Positions 8,455-16,917 of a DNA stretch of 22,035 nucleotides are shown here, one piece after another; position 1 is the stretch's first letter, and each line of letters opens with the position of its first letter. The position numbers and the translations under genes are program-made. Source of the DNA: an uncultured bacterium (lineage in GTDB: Bacteria; Bacillota; Clostridia; Lachnospirales; Lachnospiraceae); contig CAJMSZ010000036.1 in assembly GCA_905216215.1 (NCBI GenBank), positions 1 through 22,035 of the forward strand, read 5' to 3'. The notes below the pieces were generated by a model, which ran no database searches, had not been told where the DNA came from, and saw nothing but the letters and a program-made list of their open reading frames with translations.

Positions 8455-10122
8455 ATGGAAAATACAGGGTTTTATGTAATACCTAATAAAACGCAGTATG
8501 AAATTGGGGAAAGAGTCTGGCTGGAAATAAAAAAAACAGGGCCGACGAAAGCAAATCACGTGATAGTTTCGTTGTTTACGTATCAGGGAGAAAATCTGAA
8601 AATGGAATGTACCCTGGAACAAGGAGTGTATATTCCACTTGCGGAAAGCATTTCAGAAAAAACGGGTGGATATCTGGTAAAAATAGAATTCTTTCAAAAG
8701 ACTGAAAAACTAGGGAGCTGTTACACGGCATTTGATGTTGTGAATTGCTGGACAGAAGCTCCAAGATATGGATTTCTTAGCAGTTTTTCTGAGGAAGATA
8801 AACAAAAAGAAGAGTATCAGGAATTTTTCAGGGAAATGCACTTAAATGTGATTCAGTTTTATGACTGGATGTACCACCATGATGAGTTTTATCCGGAGAG
8901 TGATATTTACACAGATATCATGGGAAGAAAAGGTTCGATGACTGCTGTTGCGAAAAAAATCGAAGGAGTGCACGCTTGCGGTGCCAAGGCAATAGCATAT
9001 GGCGCTGTTTACGGTGCAGAATCATTTCAGAAAGAACATCCGGAATGCAGCTATCGGTACGATAATGGAGAACCAATGATTTTCATTGACAAAATATGGT
9101 TGATGGATATTCACAGGGGAACGGCGTGGAGAAAACGGATTTTACAGGAATATGGAAAAGCGCTGTAAAAAGGATTTGATGGCGTACATATGGATCAATA
9201 CGGAGATCCGAAAGAGGCATTAATTCTGGAAAATGGAAAATATGTCATTCGAGATCTGGCAGATGATTTTGGTGATTTGATCAATGAAACAAAAGAAAAA
9301 TACCCGGAAAAACAACTCATTTTTAATGCAGTAAATAACTGGCCGGTAGATTCGGTAAAAAAGAGTCGCGAAGATTGTATTTATATAGAGGTCTGGTCGC
9401 CGAATGATACTTATAGAGATCTATATCGTTTGATTGCGCATGCTCGGGAAACAAAAGATGAGAAGAGGGTGATTCTGGCAGCGTATTTGAATCCGTTTAA
9501 AACAGAACCAGAAAGAAATCTGAAGGGATCTACAGCGCAGCTTGCAATGGCAACAATTTTCGCTTCTGGCGGATACCATCTTCTATTGGGCGAGGAAGGA
9601 AGTGTTCTGACAGAGGCATATTATCCGGACAACTGCAGAATTGGGGAACATTCGTTCCGAAAAACATTGAAAAAATATTATGATTTTATTACCGCGTACG
9701 GCGGACTTTTATTTCCGGAAAATTGGACGGATCTGACGATGCAGTATGCAGGAGGAATCAACTCAGAATTTATATTCGAAAATGTTGATTGGTCACCGTA
9801 TCCGGAAGCAGGAAAGGTATGGATTCAAATTTATAAGAGAGGACGAGAATTTTCAATACGATGTGTGAATTTTACGGGAATTTCGGACATGAACTGGAAT
9901 AGAACACATGAGGAATTCCCACAGCGTGTAGAAAAGATAAAAGTGAAGGCAAAACTTCCGGGAGAAAAGAAACAAATATACGTTGTGACACCGGACGGTG
10001 AAATTCAGGAGCCAGAAGAAGTGTATTATAAAGTAAAACTAGGGGATGATCAAAGACAGGAAATTACATTTGAATTGGACAAATTATTGGTGTTTTCTGT
10101 TATATATCTGCGTTTGGAATAG
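8455..10122 (+). pseudogene. GH66 dextranase / cycloisomaltooligosaccharide-active enzyme, interrupted by an in-frame TAA
   Basis: Two open frames in the same phase are separated only by TAA at 9166-9168. Together they encode a GH66 protein of about 554 residues: a beta-sandwich start, FLSSFSEEDKQKEEY, then the barrel. The catalytic Asp247 lies in GFDGVHMDQYG and the acid/base Glu312 in YIEVW, matching GH66 motifs. The stop falls five codons before GFDG, reading GKAL-stop-KGFDG. One base (GAA to TAA, for example) would restore it. The distal frame could restart at ATG 9190, but that leaves the nucleophile as residue 2 and no barrel. GH66 enzymes cleave or cyclise alpha-1,6-glucans. Most are secreted; this one has no signal peptide. 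The rest of both halves is intact, so the lesion is recent, polymorphic, read through or a sequencing error. The chosen start ATG 8455 has AGAGAGGG upstream. Confidence 0.85.
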
Positions 10123-10160
10123 GATTCTGAGCGTAGGTAAAAAAATAGGAGGGTTTTTAC

Positions 10161-11501
10161 ATGAGATTGAAATTAGATAAAAGAACAGGACCCCTTTACT
10201 GGTGTACCTATGAGAAACAGTTTACTGAAAATACTTTTATGCCAGAAGAACGGTTCAAAGAAAATATTGATTGGGTAGCAAAGGAATTTGTTCCATATGG
10301 ATACGAGATGGTATGCACAGATGGATGGATCGAGGATTCTTTCTGCATCAATGAAAATGGATATCTAACTCGTCATCATGATTCATGGAAACATGATTGG
10401 AAATATTGGGCAGACTATCTGAATGAGAGAGGAATGGCTCTCGGCGTTTACTACAATCCGACCTGGATCAGCCCGGCAGCGGTAAAGAACAAAGAAATTT
10501 TGGTCAAAGGAACAAATATTCCGGTGCGGGAAATTACAGATTTGTCGTATGTTTATAATGGAGAAAATGAGAAAAAAATAACGGGGGATCGTTTTTCTTA
10601 TCCAAATGGAGAAGATCGAGCATTGTATTGGGTGGATGTAGATCGTTCTGGAGCAAAAGAGTATGTGCAAGGATATGTAAAGTATTTTATTGACTGCCAT
10701 GTAGCTTTTTTACGAATTGATTTTCTTTCCTGGTACGAAGATGGAATGGATAAAGGAAAGCAGATTGGCAGAAATCATGGATCAGCAAATTACCGAAAAG
10801 TTCTCGAATGGATCAAGGAAGCAGCAGGGGATCAGATAATGATCAGTCTTGTTATGCCGCATTTGAAAAACAATGGTGAGAATGAGTTTGGCATGGGACA
10901 GATGGCGCGTATTAACGAAGACTCCGGTACGGGAGGCTGGGATACTTTTAGTGATCGAAACAGAGGACTGCATTTTGATTATTGGTCTCAGTGCACGACA
11001 GCATTTGAAGGCCTGATTTACTGGTCAAAAATTTTTGCTGACCACAACATGATCATGGATGCGGATATGCTTCGCCTGAATACCTTTGCAAATGATGAGG
11101 AGTGCAAATCGGCTGTATCGCTGGAACTGATTGCGGGAGCGCCGCTGGATATCGCAGATCAGTATGATACGATCAAAGATCGGGCATGGATTTATCAGAA
11201 TGAGGAACTTCTTGCGTTGAATAAAAAAGAAATTTTATCCTTCCCATTATCAACGGATACCAAAAATCCGGACAGTACCATCTGGATTGGAAAAGAAGCA
11301 ACAGGAGAGATTATTCTTTCCGTATTTAATAGAGATGCAGAAGAAAAAGAAGTAGAGATTGATTTTAAACAAGTGTTGTTGTGCAGAGCTGCCAGTGTCA
11401 GGGATCTTTGGATGCATGAAGATCTCGGAGAAATGAAGAGCTTTCATACCATGCTTCCGCCACATGGATGCCGGGTACTGAAACTTTCGGAAAGGAGTTA
11501 G
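10161..11501 (+). CDS. GH27-like hydrolase, isomalto-dextranase type
   Basis: A 446-residue cytoplasmic enzyme with a clan GH-D layout. The barrel starts with GYEMVCTDGWIEDS, has YWADYLNERGMALGVYYNP, and has the likely nucleophile Asp187 in FLRIDFLSWYE. The likely acid/base is Asp254 in RINEDSGTGGWDTFSD. A C-terminal beta domain (about residues 345-446) ends in HTMLPPHGCRVLKL, as in GH27. The 67-residue spacing of the two Asp residues and the FLRIDFLSWY motif fit the isomalto-dextranase branch of GH27 better than alpha-galactosidases (family memory, not a search). That branch releases isomaltose from dextran ends, which fits the GH66 neighbour. TAGGAGGG precedes the ATG. Alpha-galactosidase is the alternative. 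Confidence 0.75.
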   Translation: MRLKLDKRTGPLYWCTYEKQFTENTFMPEERFKENIDWVAKEFVPYGYEMVCTDGWIEDSFCINENGYLTRHHDSWKHDWKYWADYLNERGMALGVYYNPTWISPAAVKNKEILVKGTNIPVREITDLSYVYNGENEKKITGDRFSYPNGEDRALYWVDVDRSGAKEYVQGYVKYFIDCHVAFLRIDFLSWYEDGMDKGKQIGRNHGSANYRKVLEWIKEAAGDQIMISLVMPHLKNNGENEFGMGQMARINEDSGTGGWDTFSDRNRGLHFDYWSQCTTAFEGLIYWSKIFADHNMIMDADMLRLNTFANDEECKSAVSLELIAGAPLDIADQYDTIKDRAWIYQNEELLALNKKEILSFPLSTDTKNPDSTIWIGKEATGEIILSVFNRDAEEKEVEIDFKQVLLCRAASVRDLWMHEDLGEMKSFHTMLPPHGCRVLKLSERS

Positions 11502-11502
11502 T

Positions 11503-13212
11503 ATGAATCTGGCTGCTTTTTATCACAGCGGGATGTACCCGGAAATTTATGCACCGGATCGGTTTCATCTGAGATTTTCTTTCCGGGCCGCAAGTGGGGA
11601 CATAGAAACGTGTACCTTGGTTTATTTTCATAAAAATCACAGAGACGAAACAACGAAAGAAGAAAGGATGTCAGAGCAGTACCACTTAGGAACATCGGTT
11701 GTCTATGTGGCAGTGGTTTCTTTTCAAAAGCCGGCGAGATATCTTCAGTATTATTTTCGAGTGACGGGAAAAGACGGGGATACGCGCTGGTATAATGCGT
11801 GGGGCACAGTCGAAAAATGTCCGGATTCCGGTTTTTTCGAATATGCATATGCCAATAAGTGTTTTGTGGAGTATATGCCACCCAAATGGAGTCAGGGAAC
11901 GATTTACTATCAGATATTTCCAGAGCGTTTCCGCAAAGAAAATCCGTTTTATGCGCCGGAGAACTGTGTGGCGTGGGGAAGTAAACCGACAGCTTCCAAC
12001 TTTATGGGTGGAAATTTGAATGGAATCCGAAAATCGCTTGGCTATCTGGCAGAACTTGGAGTGGAATGCATTTATTTGAACCCAGTGTTTGCGTCTCCCT
12101 CAAACCATAAATATGACACGACGGACTATTATAAAGTAGATCCTCATTTTGGAAGCAATGAGGATTTGCGAATTTTGGTCAAAGAAGCACATGAAAAACA
12201 TATAAGGGTTATTTTAGACGCTGTGTTTAACCATACTGGAACAGATTTTTTTGCATTTGCTGATCTTTTAAAAAAGCAAGAAAAATCAGAGTATCAGAGC
12301 TGGTATCATATTACTCGTTTTCCGGTAAGGGAAGAGGCAGACTGTTATGAATGTTTTTTTGGATTTGCTGGCATGCCAAAACTGAATACAGGAAACGAGA
12401 AGGTACAGGAGTATCTTTTGAATGTACTGGAATACTGGGTACGGGAAGTACAAGTGGATGGATATCGCTTTGATGTGATTGATGAAATTGATGAGAATTT
12501 TGTTCTCAAAATCAGAGATCGACTCAAACGCTTGAACCCGGAACTTGTTCTGATTGGTGAAACATGGGCAGAGGGAAAACGACTGCTGAACGGATGTGAA
12601 ATGGACAGTATTATGAATTATTCTTTCCGCCAGGCAATGCTGGACTTTTTTGCAGAACGGAGTATTAACGCCGAAACATTTGGCCATCGGTTGGAAACTG
12701 CATTGTCGCGACATCCTGATGAAACTAATATGGCTATGTTTAATGCATTGGGCACACATGATACCAAGCGTTTTATCAACAGTTGTAGTCATCGGTTAGA
12801 TTCCTTTAAACTTGGTGTTGTTGTGCAGATGATGTTTCCGGGTTCGCCGTCCATTTATTATGGGGACGAAGTAGAAATCGACGGAGAAAATGATCCGGAC
12901 TGTCGAAAGTGTATGACGTGGCAAGAAAATCCGGAAGAAAAAGAGAGTTTTCGTTTTTATCAGAAACTGATTCAGTTTCGAAAAAAACATTCTGCCATAC
13001 GAAACGGTTCGTTCACAACGGTTTTGGCGGATGAACGTGTATATGGTTTTGCGCGTGAAAATGAAAAGGAGATAATAGAAATTTTTGTAAATGACGGTGA
13101 TAGCGCAGCAGAGATTACAGTCGAAAACGCTAGATCAATTTTGATTCCAAAGGGAAATTTTTACATTGTGTGCAGAAAAAATGGAGAAATAATAGAAGAA
13201 ATCTGCAGTTGA
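11503..13212 (+). CDS. GH13 alpha-amylase family, neopullulanase / cyclomaltodextrinase type
   Basis: A 569-residue cytoplasmic enzyme. Residues 1-125 are a CBM34-like beta domain. The barrel then follows from GTIYYQIFPERF. All GH13 regions are present: DAVFNHTG (I), GYRFDVIDEID with nucleophile Asp324 (II), LIGETWAEG with acid/base Glu353 (III) and GTHDTKRF with Asp420 (IV). Region V reads MPKLN, the mark of the neopullulanase/cyclomaltodextrinase subfamily rather than the QPDLN of oligo-1,6-glucosidases. Such enzymes cut alpha-1,4 and often alpha-1,6 bonds, including in cyclic dextrins. Its AAAGGAG lies inside the last codons of the preceding gene, and the ATG follows one base after that stop. 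The small stem-loop at 13205-13221 covers its stop codon. Confidence 0.9.
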   Translation: MNLAAFYHSGMYPEIYAPDRFHLRFSFRAASGDIETCTLVYFHKNHRDETTKEERMSEQYHLGTSVVYVAVVSFQKPARYLQYYFRVTGKDGDTRWYNAWGTVEKCPDSGFFEYAYANKCFVEYMPPKWSQGTIYYQIFPERFRKENPFYAPENCVAWGSKPTASNFMGGNLNGIRKSLGYLAELGVECIYLNPVFASPSNHKYDTTDYYKVDPHFGSNEDLRILVKEAHEKHIRVILDAVFNHTGTDFFAFADLLKKQEKSEYQSWYHITRFPVREEADCYECFFGFAGMPKLNTGNEKVQEYLLNVLEYWVREVQVDGYRFDVIDEIDENFVLKIRDRLKRLNPELVLIGETWAEGKRLLNGCEMDSIMNYSFRQAMLDFFAERSINAETFGHRLETALSRHPDETNMAMFNALGTHDTKRFINSCSHRLDSFKLGVVVQMMFPGSPSIYYGDEVEIDGENDPDCRKCMTWQENPEEKESFRFYQKLIQFRKKHSAIRNGSFTTVLADERVYGFARENEKEIIEIFVNDGDSAAEITVENARSILIPKGNFYIVCRKNGEIIEEICS

Positions 13213-13221
13213 AAAAACTGC
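13205..13221 (+). other. Small stem-loop over the GH13 stop codon
   Basis: GCAGTT (13205-13210) and AACTGC (13216-13221) pair around a GAAAA loop, extendable by three pairs including wobbles. The second GH31 begins at 13238 with AAAGGAG shortly after the hairpin. It is too short, and lacks a T tract, to be a terminator. Confidence 0.4.
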
Positions 13222-13237
13222 GGGAAAGGAGTTCTTT

Positions 13238-16200
13238 ATGGGGAAACTGAAATTTGGGGTTTCATCAATTGTTCTGGGAAAAGAACAGAAAACAGAGAAT
13301 CTGAGATATGATTCTGTGGAGTGGGGAGAAGCGACTACGATACAGGATTTTTTCCGCGCGGGGGGAAATCCGTCCTCTGTTACACCAACAAGATGTAAGT
13401 TTCTGTATACAGCAGAAAAACTGTTTGTTTTGTTTGAAAACATGGAAGAAAAAGCTCATCATATCTTGAAAGAGGAAAATACCGTTACAGAGTTAACAGT
13501 AAAACGAAAAGATCAAGTAGAAGTTGCACTTTCAGGAAAAGAGTTTTCAAGAAGAGATTTTGCGGTTTTCACAGCAAAACGGGATGGCAGCAACAGTGCT
13601 TTTGTAGAAAAAGGAATGACATATCTTAGCGGAGATCAGGCATATCTGGGAGAGGGAAAAGACCAGGGAGAAAAAACGGCGATTTCGAAAGAGCAGTATT
13701 CTGTAACAGTAGACATTCTGCAGGACAGATGGTACGCTTTATTTGCAATACCGTGGATGCTTTTTGGCGGAAAGCCGGAGAAAGAGAAGTCTTTTGATCT
13801 TCAAGTCTATCGAAAAAAACATCAGTCAAGTGAAGTTCTCTGCCCAACACCATTAGATCTGAATGTGAATTATTCGGATCGATTTGAATATGATCCAGAG
13901 ACTTTTCTTGAGGTATCTTTTGGAGAAAAGGGGGAAACGAAAACGGAGAACGGCATTGTATTTGTCATGCCGTCCGGAATTTGCCACTGGCAGAGACCAG
14001 GAGTGTTGGAAAAAACTAGTACGGAAGAACGGAAGGAAATTTATCAGCTACAAAAGAGTGTAGAACCAACAACGAGAGAAAATCTGACAGATAGAATCCG
14101 AATTGCACAGCGCTGGCAGGACAGTCTGACATTGGAGGGTTTTGACTTTTTCTTTAACCAGGAAGTTGCAAATCCATGGAAGCCTATGGACCCATGGGTA
14201 GAAAAGCGTTTAGTGAATGAGCGGTTAAGAGAAAACCGATGGGAGGAAGCAGCTGCTGAGCTGGATCGTTATCTTACGTTTTTAAGAACTTGCAGTGCAT
14301 GGTGGTATGCGGATCACAGCTTTGGAAACCAGGATCTGGAAAAATGGACATCATGTAGTGAAATTGGACATGTTCTGGAAACAAAAGATCATGTAACGAT
14401 TTGTGTTGAATCAAAAGAGAGAACATGGGAGCTCATGATTTATCCTGTGGTCGGTGGTTTCCGAATGATCTCTGGAAAGAAAGGCTTCTTTGATGGACAG
14501 CCGGAAGCATTTTCTGTGGAAGAATCCGAGCATGCATATATAATCAGAAGCAAAGAGCATGAGATGATACTCCAGAAAGAAACACTGGAAATTTCTATTG
14601 ATAGAAAAGCAATTACAAATCTGAAAAATATTTCGTTTATATTTGAAAAGGAAAGTGTTTCGGCTTCGCGAATTCAATTTTCAATTCATGAAAACAGCGC
14701 CATTTATGGATTTGGAGAGCGTTTTGACAGCGTGAATCAGTATGGAAAAACCGTTGCGCTGTGGCAGAGAGATGCTTGTGAGGGATGTCTTGCATCCATT
14801 GGAAATCAGGCGTATAAAAATATTCCGTTGGTACATACAAGTGACGGTTTCAGCTTTTTTGCAAATACTTCGTATCGGATGCGGATGGATGTGGGAGATG
14901 CTGTGCAAGACTATCTTTCGGTGGAAGCACTTGGAGATGTTTTTGATTTTTATATTTGGAGCGGAACACCACGTGAGGCGATGACTGCTTACGGAACGCT
15001 CACAGGGCTTCCGATTTTCCCACCGGAATGGGTATTTGAACCATGGGCTGGCGGTGGCGGCGGAAGATGGAGAAACGGTCCGTTACAGGATATTGCGCTG
15101 GAGCAGATGGCGGCAATGAAAAAATTCCATGAACTCGATATTCCGCATTCCGGCTTTTATGCAGAAGGAGCAGGAGCTACCTTTTATGGAGAATATAAAA
15201 AAGAGGAATTATACAAAGTTGTATCGTTTGGAGAACGTCATGGATTCAAGGTGTTTTCCTGGCAGTTCCCTAATATGACGCAGGAATTGGCGCAGGAATT
15301 GTTGCCGGAATGCCCGAAGGAGGAGCTTCCGATTACGAGAAATAAAAATGATGAGGAAGAAAAACTTCCGGTGTATATCGATTTCTCTCATCCGCGTGCG
15401 AAAGAGCTTCTGGCAGCACAGTGGAAGGATCGTCTGGATGCAGGTATTCGTGGAAGTATGGTTGACTTTGGAGATGTTGTACCGGACGAGGCAGTTTTTT
15501 ATGATGGAAGACGCGGCGATGAGATGCATAACGCGTATGCCTATCAGTATGCGAAAAATTATAGAGAGTTATTTGAACAAAAATATGGAGATGACCATGT
15601 TCTTTATACAAGAGGCGCTGCACCCGGATCTCAACACTTTGCGTGTCAGTTCGGCGGGGATCAGCTGACCAGTTTCCAGGGACTGAAATATGCGATTGCA
15701 GGAGGCCTTTCTGCAGCTGCTTCTGGACTTCCATTCTGGGGTGTTGATGCGGGAGGTTATGATGGATTCCCAGATCAGGAAACATATCTCCGGTGGACAG
15801 AGTATGCTGCATTTTGTCCATTGATGCGTTTCCATGGAACGGAGCCGAGAGAGCCGTGGGAATACGATGCTTTTACAGTGAAAGTTTATCGTTATTATAC
15901 GTGGCTGCGGGAAAATCTTCGTCCATATATTGTAAGTGTAGCAGCAGAAGCTCACAAACTGGGAATACCGATGATGCGTCCGCTTGCGATGATGTATCCA
16001 GAAGATCAGGAAGCAACAAAGGTGTGGGACGAATATCTTTTCGGAGAAGATCTTCTGGTTGCGCCGGTTTCTGATGAAACAGAAGAGCGGGAAATCTATT
16101 TTCCTGAGGGACGGTGGATTAGTCTGTGGAATTTAAATGATGAAATTTCCGGTCCGGTGCAGAGGAGCGTTGAGGTGCCAATTGATAAAATACCGGTGTA

Positions 16201-16606
16201 CGTTCGAGAAGGAAGTTTTCTTCCACTTCGACTGAATGAGAATCTGAAACTTGGAGAAAGCATGAGCGAATCGGAAACAGAAATGATTTTGGCTGTGGTG
16301 CCGCAGAATGACAGCATCGTAAAAGAAACACTGTATGAGAGATCCGGTGCCAAAACATGTTGTGACATGAAAAAAAATGGCGAAACTATACAGCTCCAAA
16401 TTTCAGGAAAAACAGTAGAGCTTTATGTAATGCTGGCGGGAATTCATTGGAAAAATACAGAAGCTATCGTAAACGGAAGAACATTAACAAAAGTGACTGC
16501 GAGAGAAGGTCTGTATTTCACGGAAGGTTATCTGGAGTTGGAAGAGGGTATCTTGGTGAAGATTAATCCATCTGCCGAATCTGTGATAAAAATACAAAAA
16601 AAATAA
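13238..16606 (+). CDS. GH31 alpha-glycosidase with N-terminal CBM9-like domain (paralogue 2)
   Basis: A 1122-residue paralogue of the GH31 at 4945, colinear over its full length. It has the CBM9-like domain (VEVALSGKEFSRRDFAVFTA, LFAIPWMLFGGKPE, FDLQVYRKKHQSSEV), the helical linker with HWQRPGVLE and SAWWYADHSFGN, and YGFGERFD near residue 490. The barrel start reads WVFEPWAGGGGGRW. The nucleophile is Asp743 in MVDFGD and the acid/base Asp808 in FGGDQ. The residue after the nucleophile motif is Asp here and Glu in paralogue 1 (DFGD versus DFGE), one visible active-site difference. It has no signal peptide, so it is cytoplasmic. AAAGGAG lies before the ATG. It is the last gene of the operon. 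Retention of two such long copies suggests different linkages or chain ends as substrates. Confidence 0.9.
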   Translation: MGKLKFGVSSIVLGKEQKTENLRYDSVEWGEATTIQDFFRAGGNPSSVTPTRCKFLYTAEKLFVLFENMEEKAHHILKEENTVTELTVKRKDQVEVALSGKEFSRRDFAVFTAKRDGSNSAFVEKGMTYLSGDQAYLGEGKDQGEKTAISKEQYSVTVDILQDRWYALFAIPWMLFGGKPEKEKSFDLQVYRKKHQSSEVLCPTPLDLNVNYSDRFEYDPETFLEVSFGEKGETKTENGIVFVMPSGICHWQRPGVLEKTSTEERKEIYQLQKSVEPTTRENLTDRIRIAQRWQDSLTLEGFDFFFNQEVANPWKPMDPWVEKRLVNERLRENRWEEAAAELDRYLTFLRTCSAWWYADHSFGNQDLEKWTSCSEIGHVLETKDHVTICVESKERTWELMIYPVVGGFRMISGKKGFFDGQPEAFSVEESEHAYIIRSKEHEMILQKETLEISIDRKAITNLKNISFIFEKESVSASRIQFSIHENSAIYGFGERFDSVNQYGKTVALWQRDACEGCLASIGNQAYKNIPLVHTSDGFSFFANTSYRMRMDVGDAVQDYLSVEALGDVFDFYIWSGTPREAMTAYGTLTGLPIFPPEWVFEPWAGGGGGRWRNGPLQDIALEQMAAMKKFHELDIPHSGFYAEGAGATFYGEYKKEELYKVVSFGERHGFKVFSWQFPNMTQELAQELLPECPKEELPITRNKNDEEEKLPVYIDFSHPRAKELLAAQWKDRLDAGIRGSMVDFGDVVPDEAVFYDGRRGDEMHNAYAYQYAKNYRELFEQKYGDDHVLYTRGAAPGSQHFACQFGGDQLTSFQGLKYAIAGGLSAAASGLPFWGVDAGGYDGFPDQETYLRWTEYAAFCPLMRFHGTEPREPWEYDAFTVKVYRYYTWLRENLRPYIVSVAAEAHKLGIPMMRPLAMMYPEDQEATKVWDEYLFGEDLLVAPVSDETEEREIYFPEGRWISLWNLNDEISGPVQRSVEVPIDKIPVYVREGSFLPLRLNENLKLGESMSESETEMILAVVPQNDSIVKETLYERSGAKTCCDMKKNGETIQLQISGKTVELYVMLAGIHWKNTEAIVNGRTLTKVTAREGLYFTEGYLELEEGILVKINPSAESVIKIQKK

Positions 16607-16868
16607 GATAAACATTAAGGAAAATCTGATAAACAGTAGAATGAGAACAGAACATATAAGTTGCGATTTGAAATCGCCCCCCTTTTGTTTGGGATACATC
16701 GATCTTGGCGTAAAAAATGTGCGTTGTCATCGTTTGACTGTAAAAGGTGGAGCTCTTCCATATAGCTACCAGAGCTCACGAAAAGCTTTTTTCAGACACG
16801 CTCTAATGAAAAGCAAATTTTAAATTGTAAAAAGTAACAGGTTTTTCCAAGGTATCTTAATAATTATG
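16607..16868. other. Intergenic region with small hairpins, no convincing gene
   Basis: About 260 bases after the sugar operon. GCGATTT/AAATCGC (16663-16677) forms a tight hairpin followed by CCCCCC and TTTTG, possibly a weak terminator for the operon. A second imperfect inverted repeat, GTGGAGCTC and GAGCTCAC, lies near 16747-16780. A 60-codon frame (16641-16823) has no ribosome binding site and no recognisable homology. The stretch may be a remnant of a dispersed element. Confidence 0.45.
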
Positions 16869-16903
16869 AAAAGGGCTGAACAGTCACACTGTACAGCCCT
16901 TTT
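16869..16903. terminator. Bidirectional terminator between the sugar operon and the fucosidase gene
   Basis: AAAAGGGCTG and CAGCCCTTTT pair, with an A-A mismatch and then ACAG... paired as ACAG/CTGT around a TCACA loop. The A and T runs flank both sides, so the hairpin can terminate the plus-strand operon and the minus-strand GH29 gene that converge here. Confidence 0.85.
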
Positions 16904-16917
16904 CGATTATTAAAAAT

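Noticed and set aside
9190..10122. Independent second gene starting at ATG 9190
   Set aside because: The Met lies inside the conserved HMDQYG motif, so the frame is the distal half of the GH66 gene rather than a separate protein.
15333..15821. 162-codon minus-strand frame in the second GH31
   Set aside because: Antisense shadow rich in His and Arg, with no start signals.
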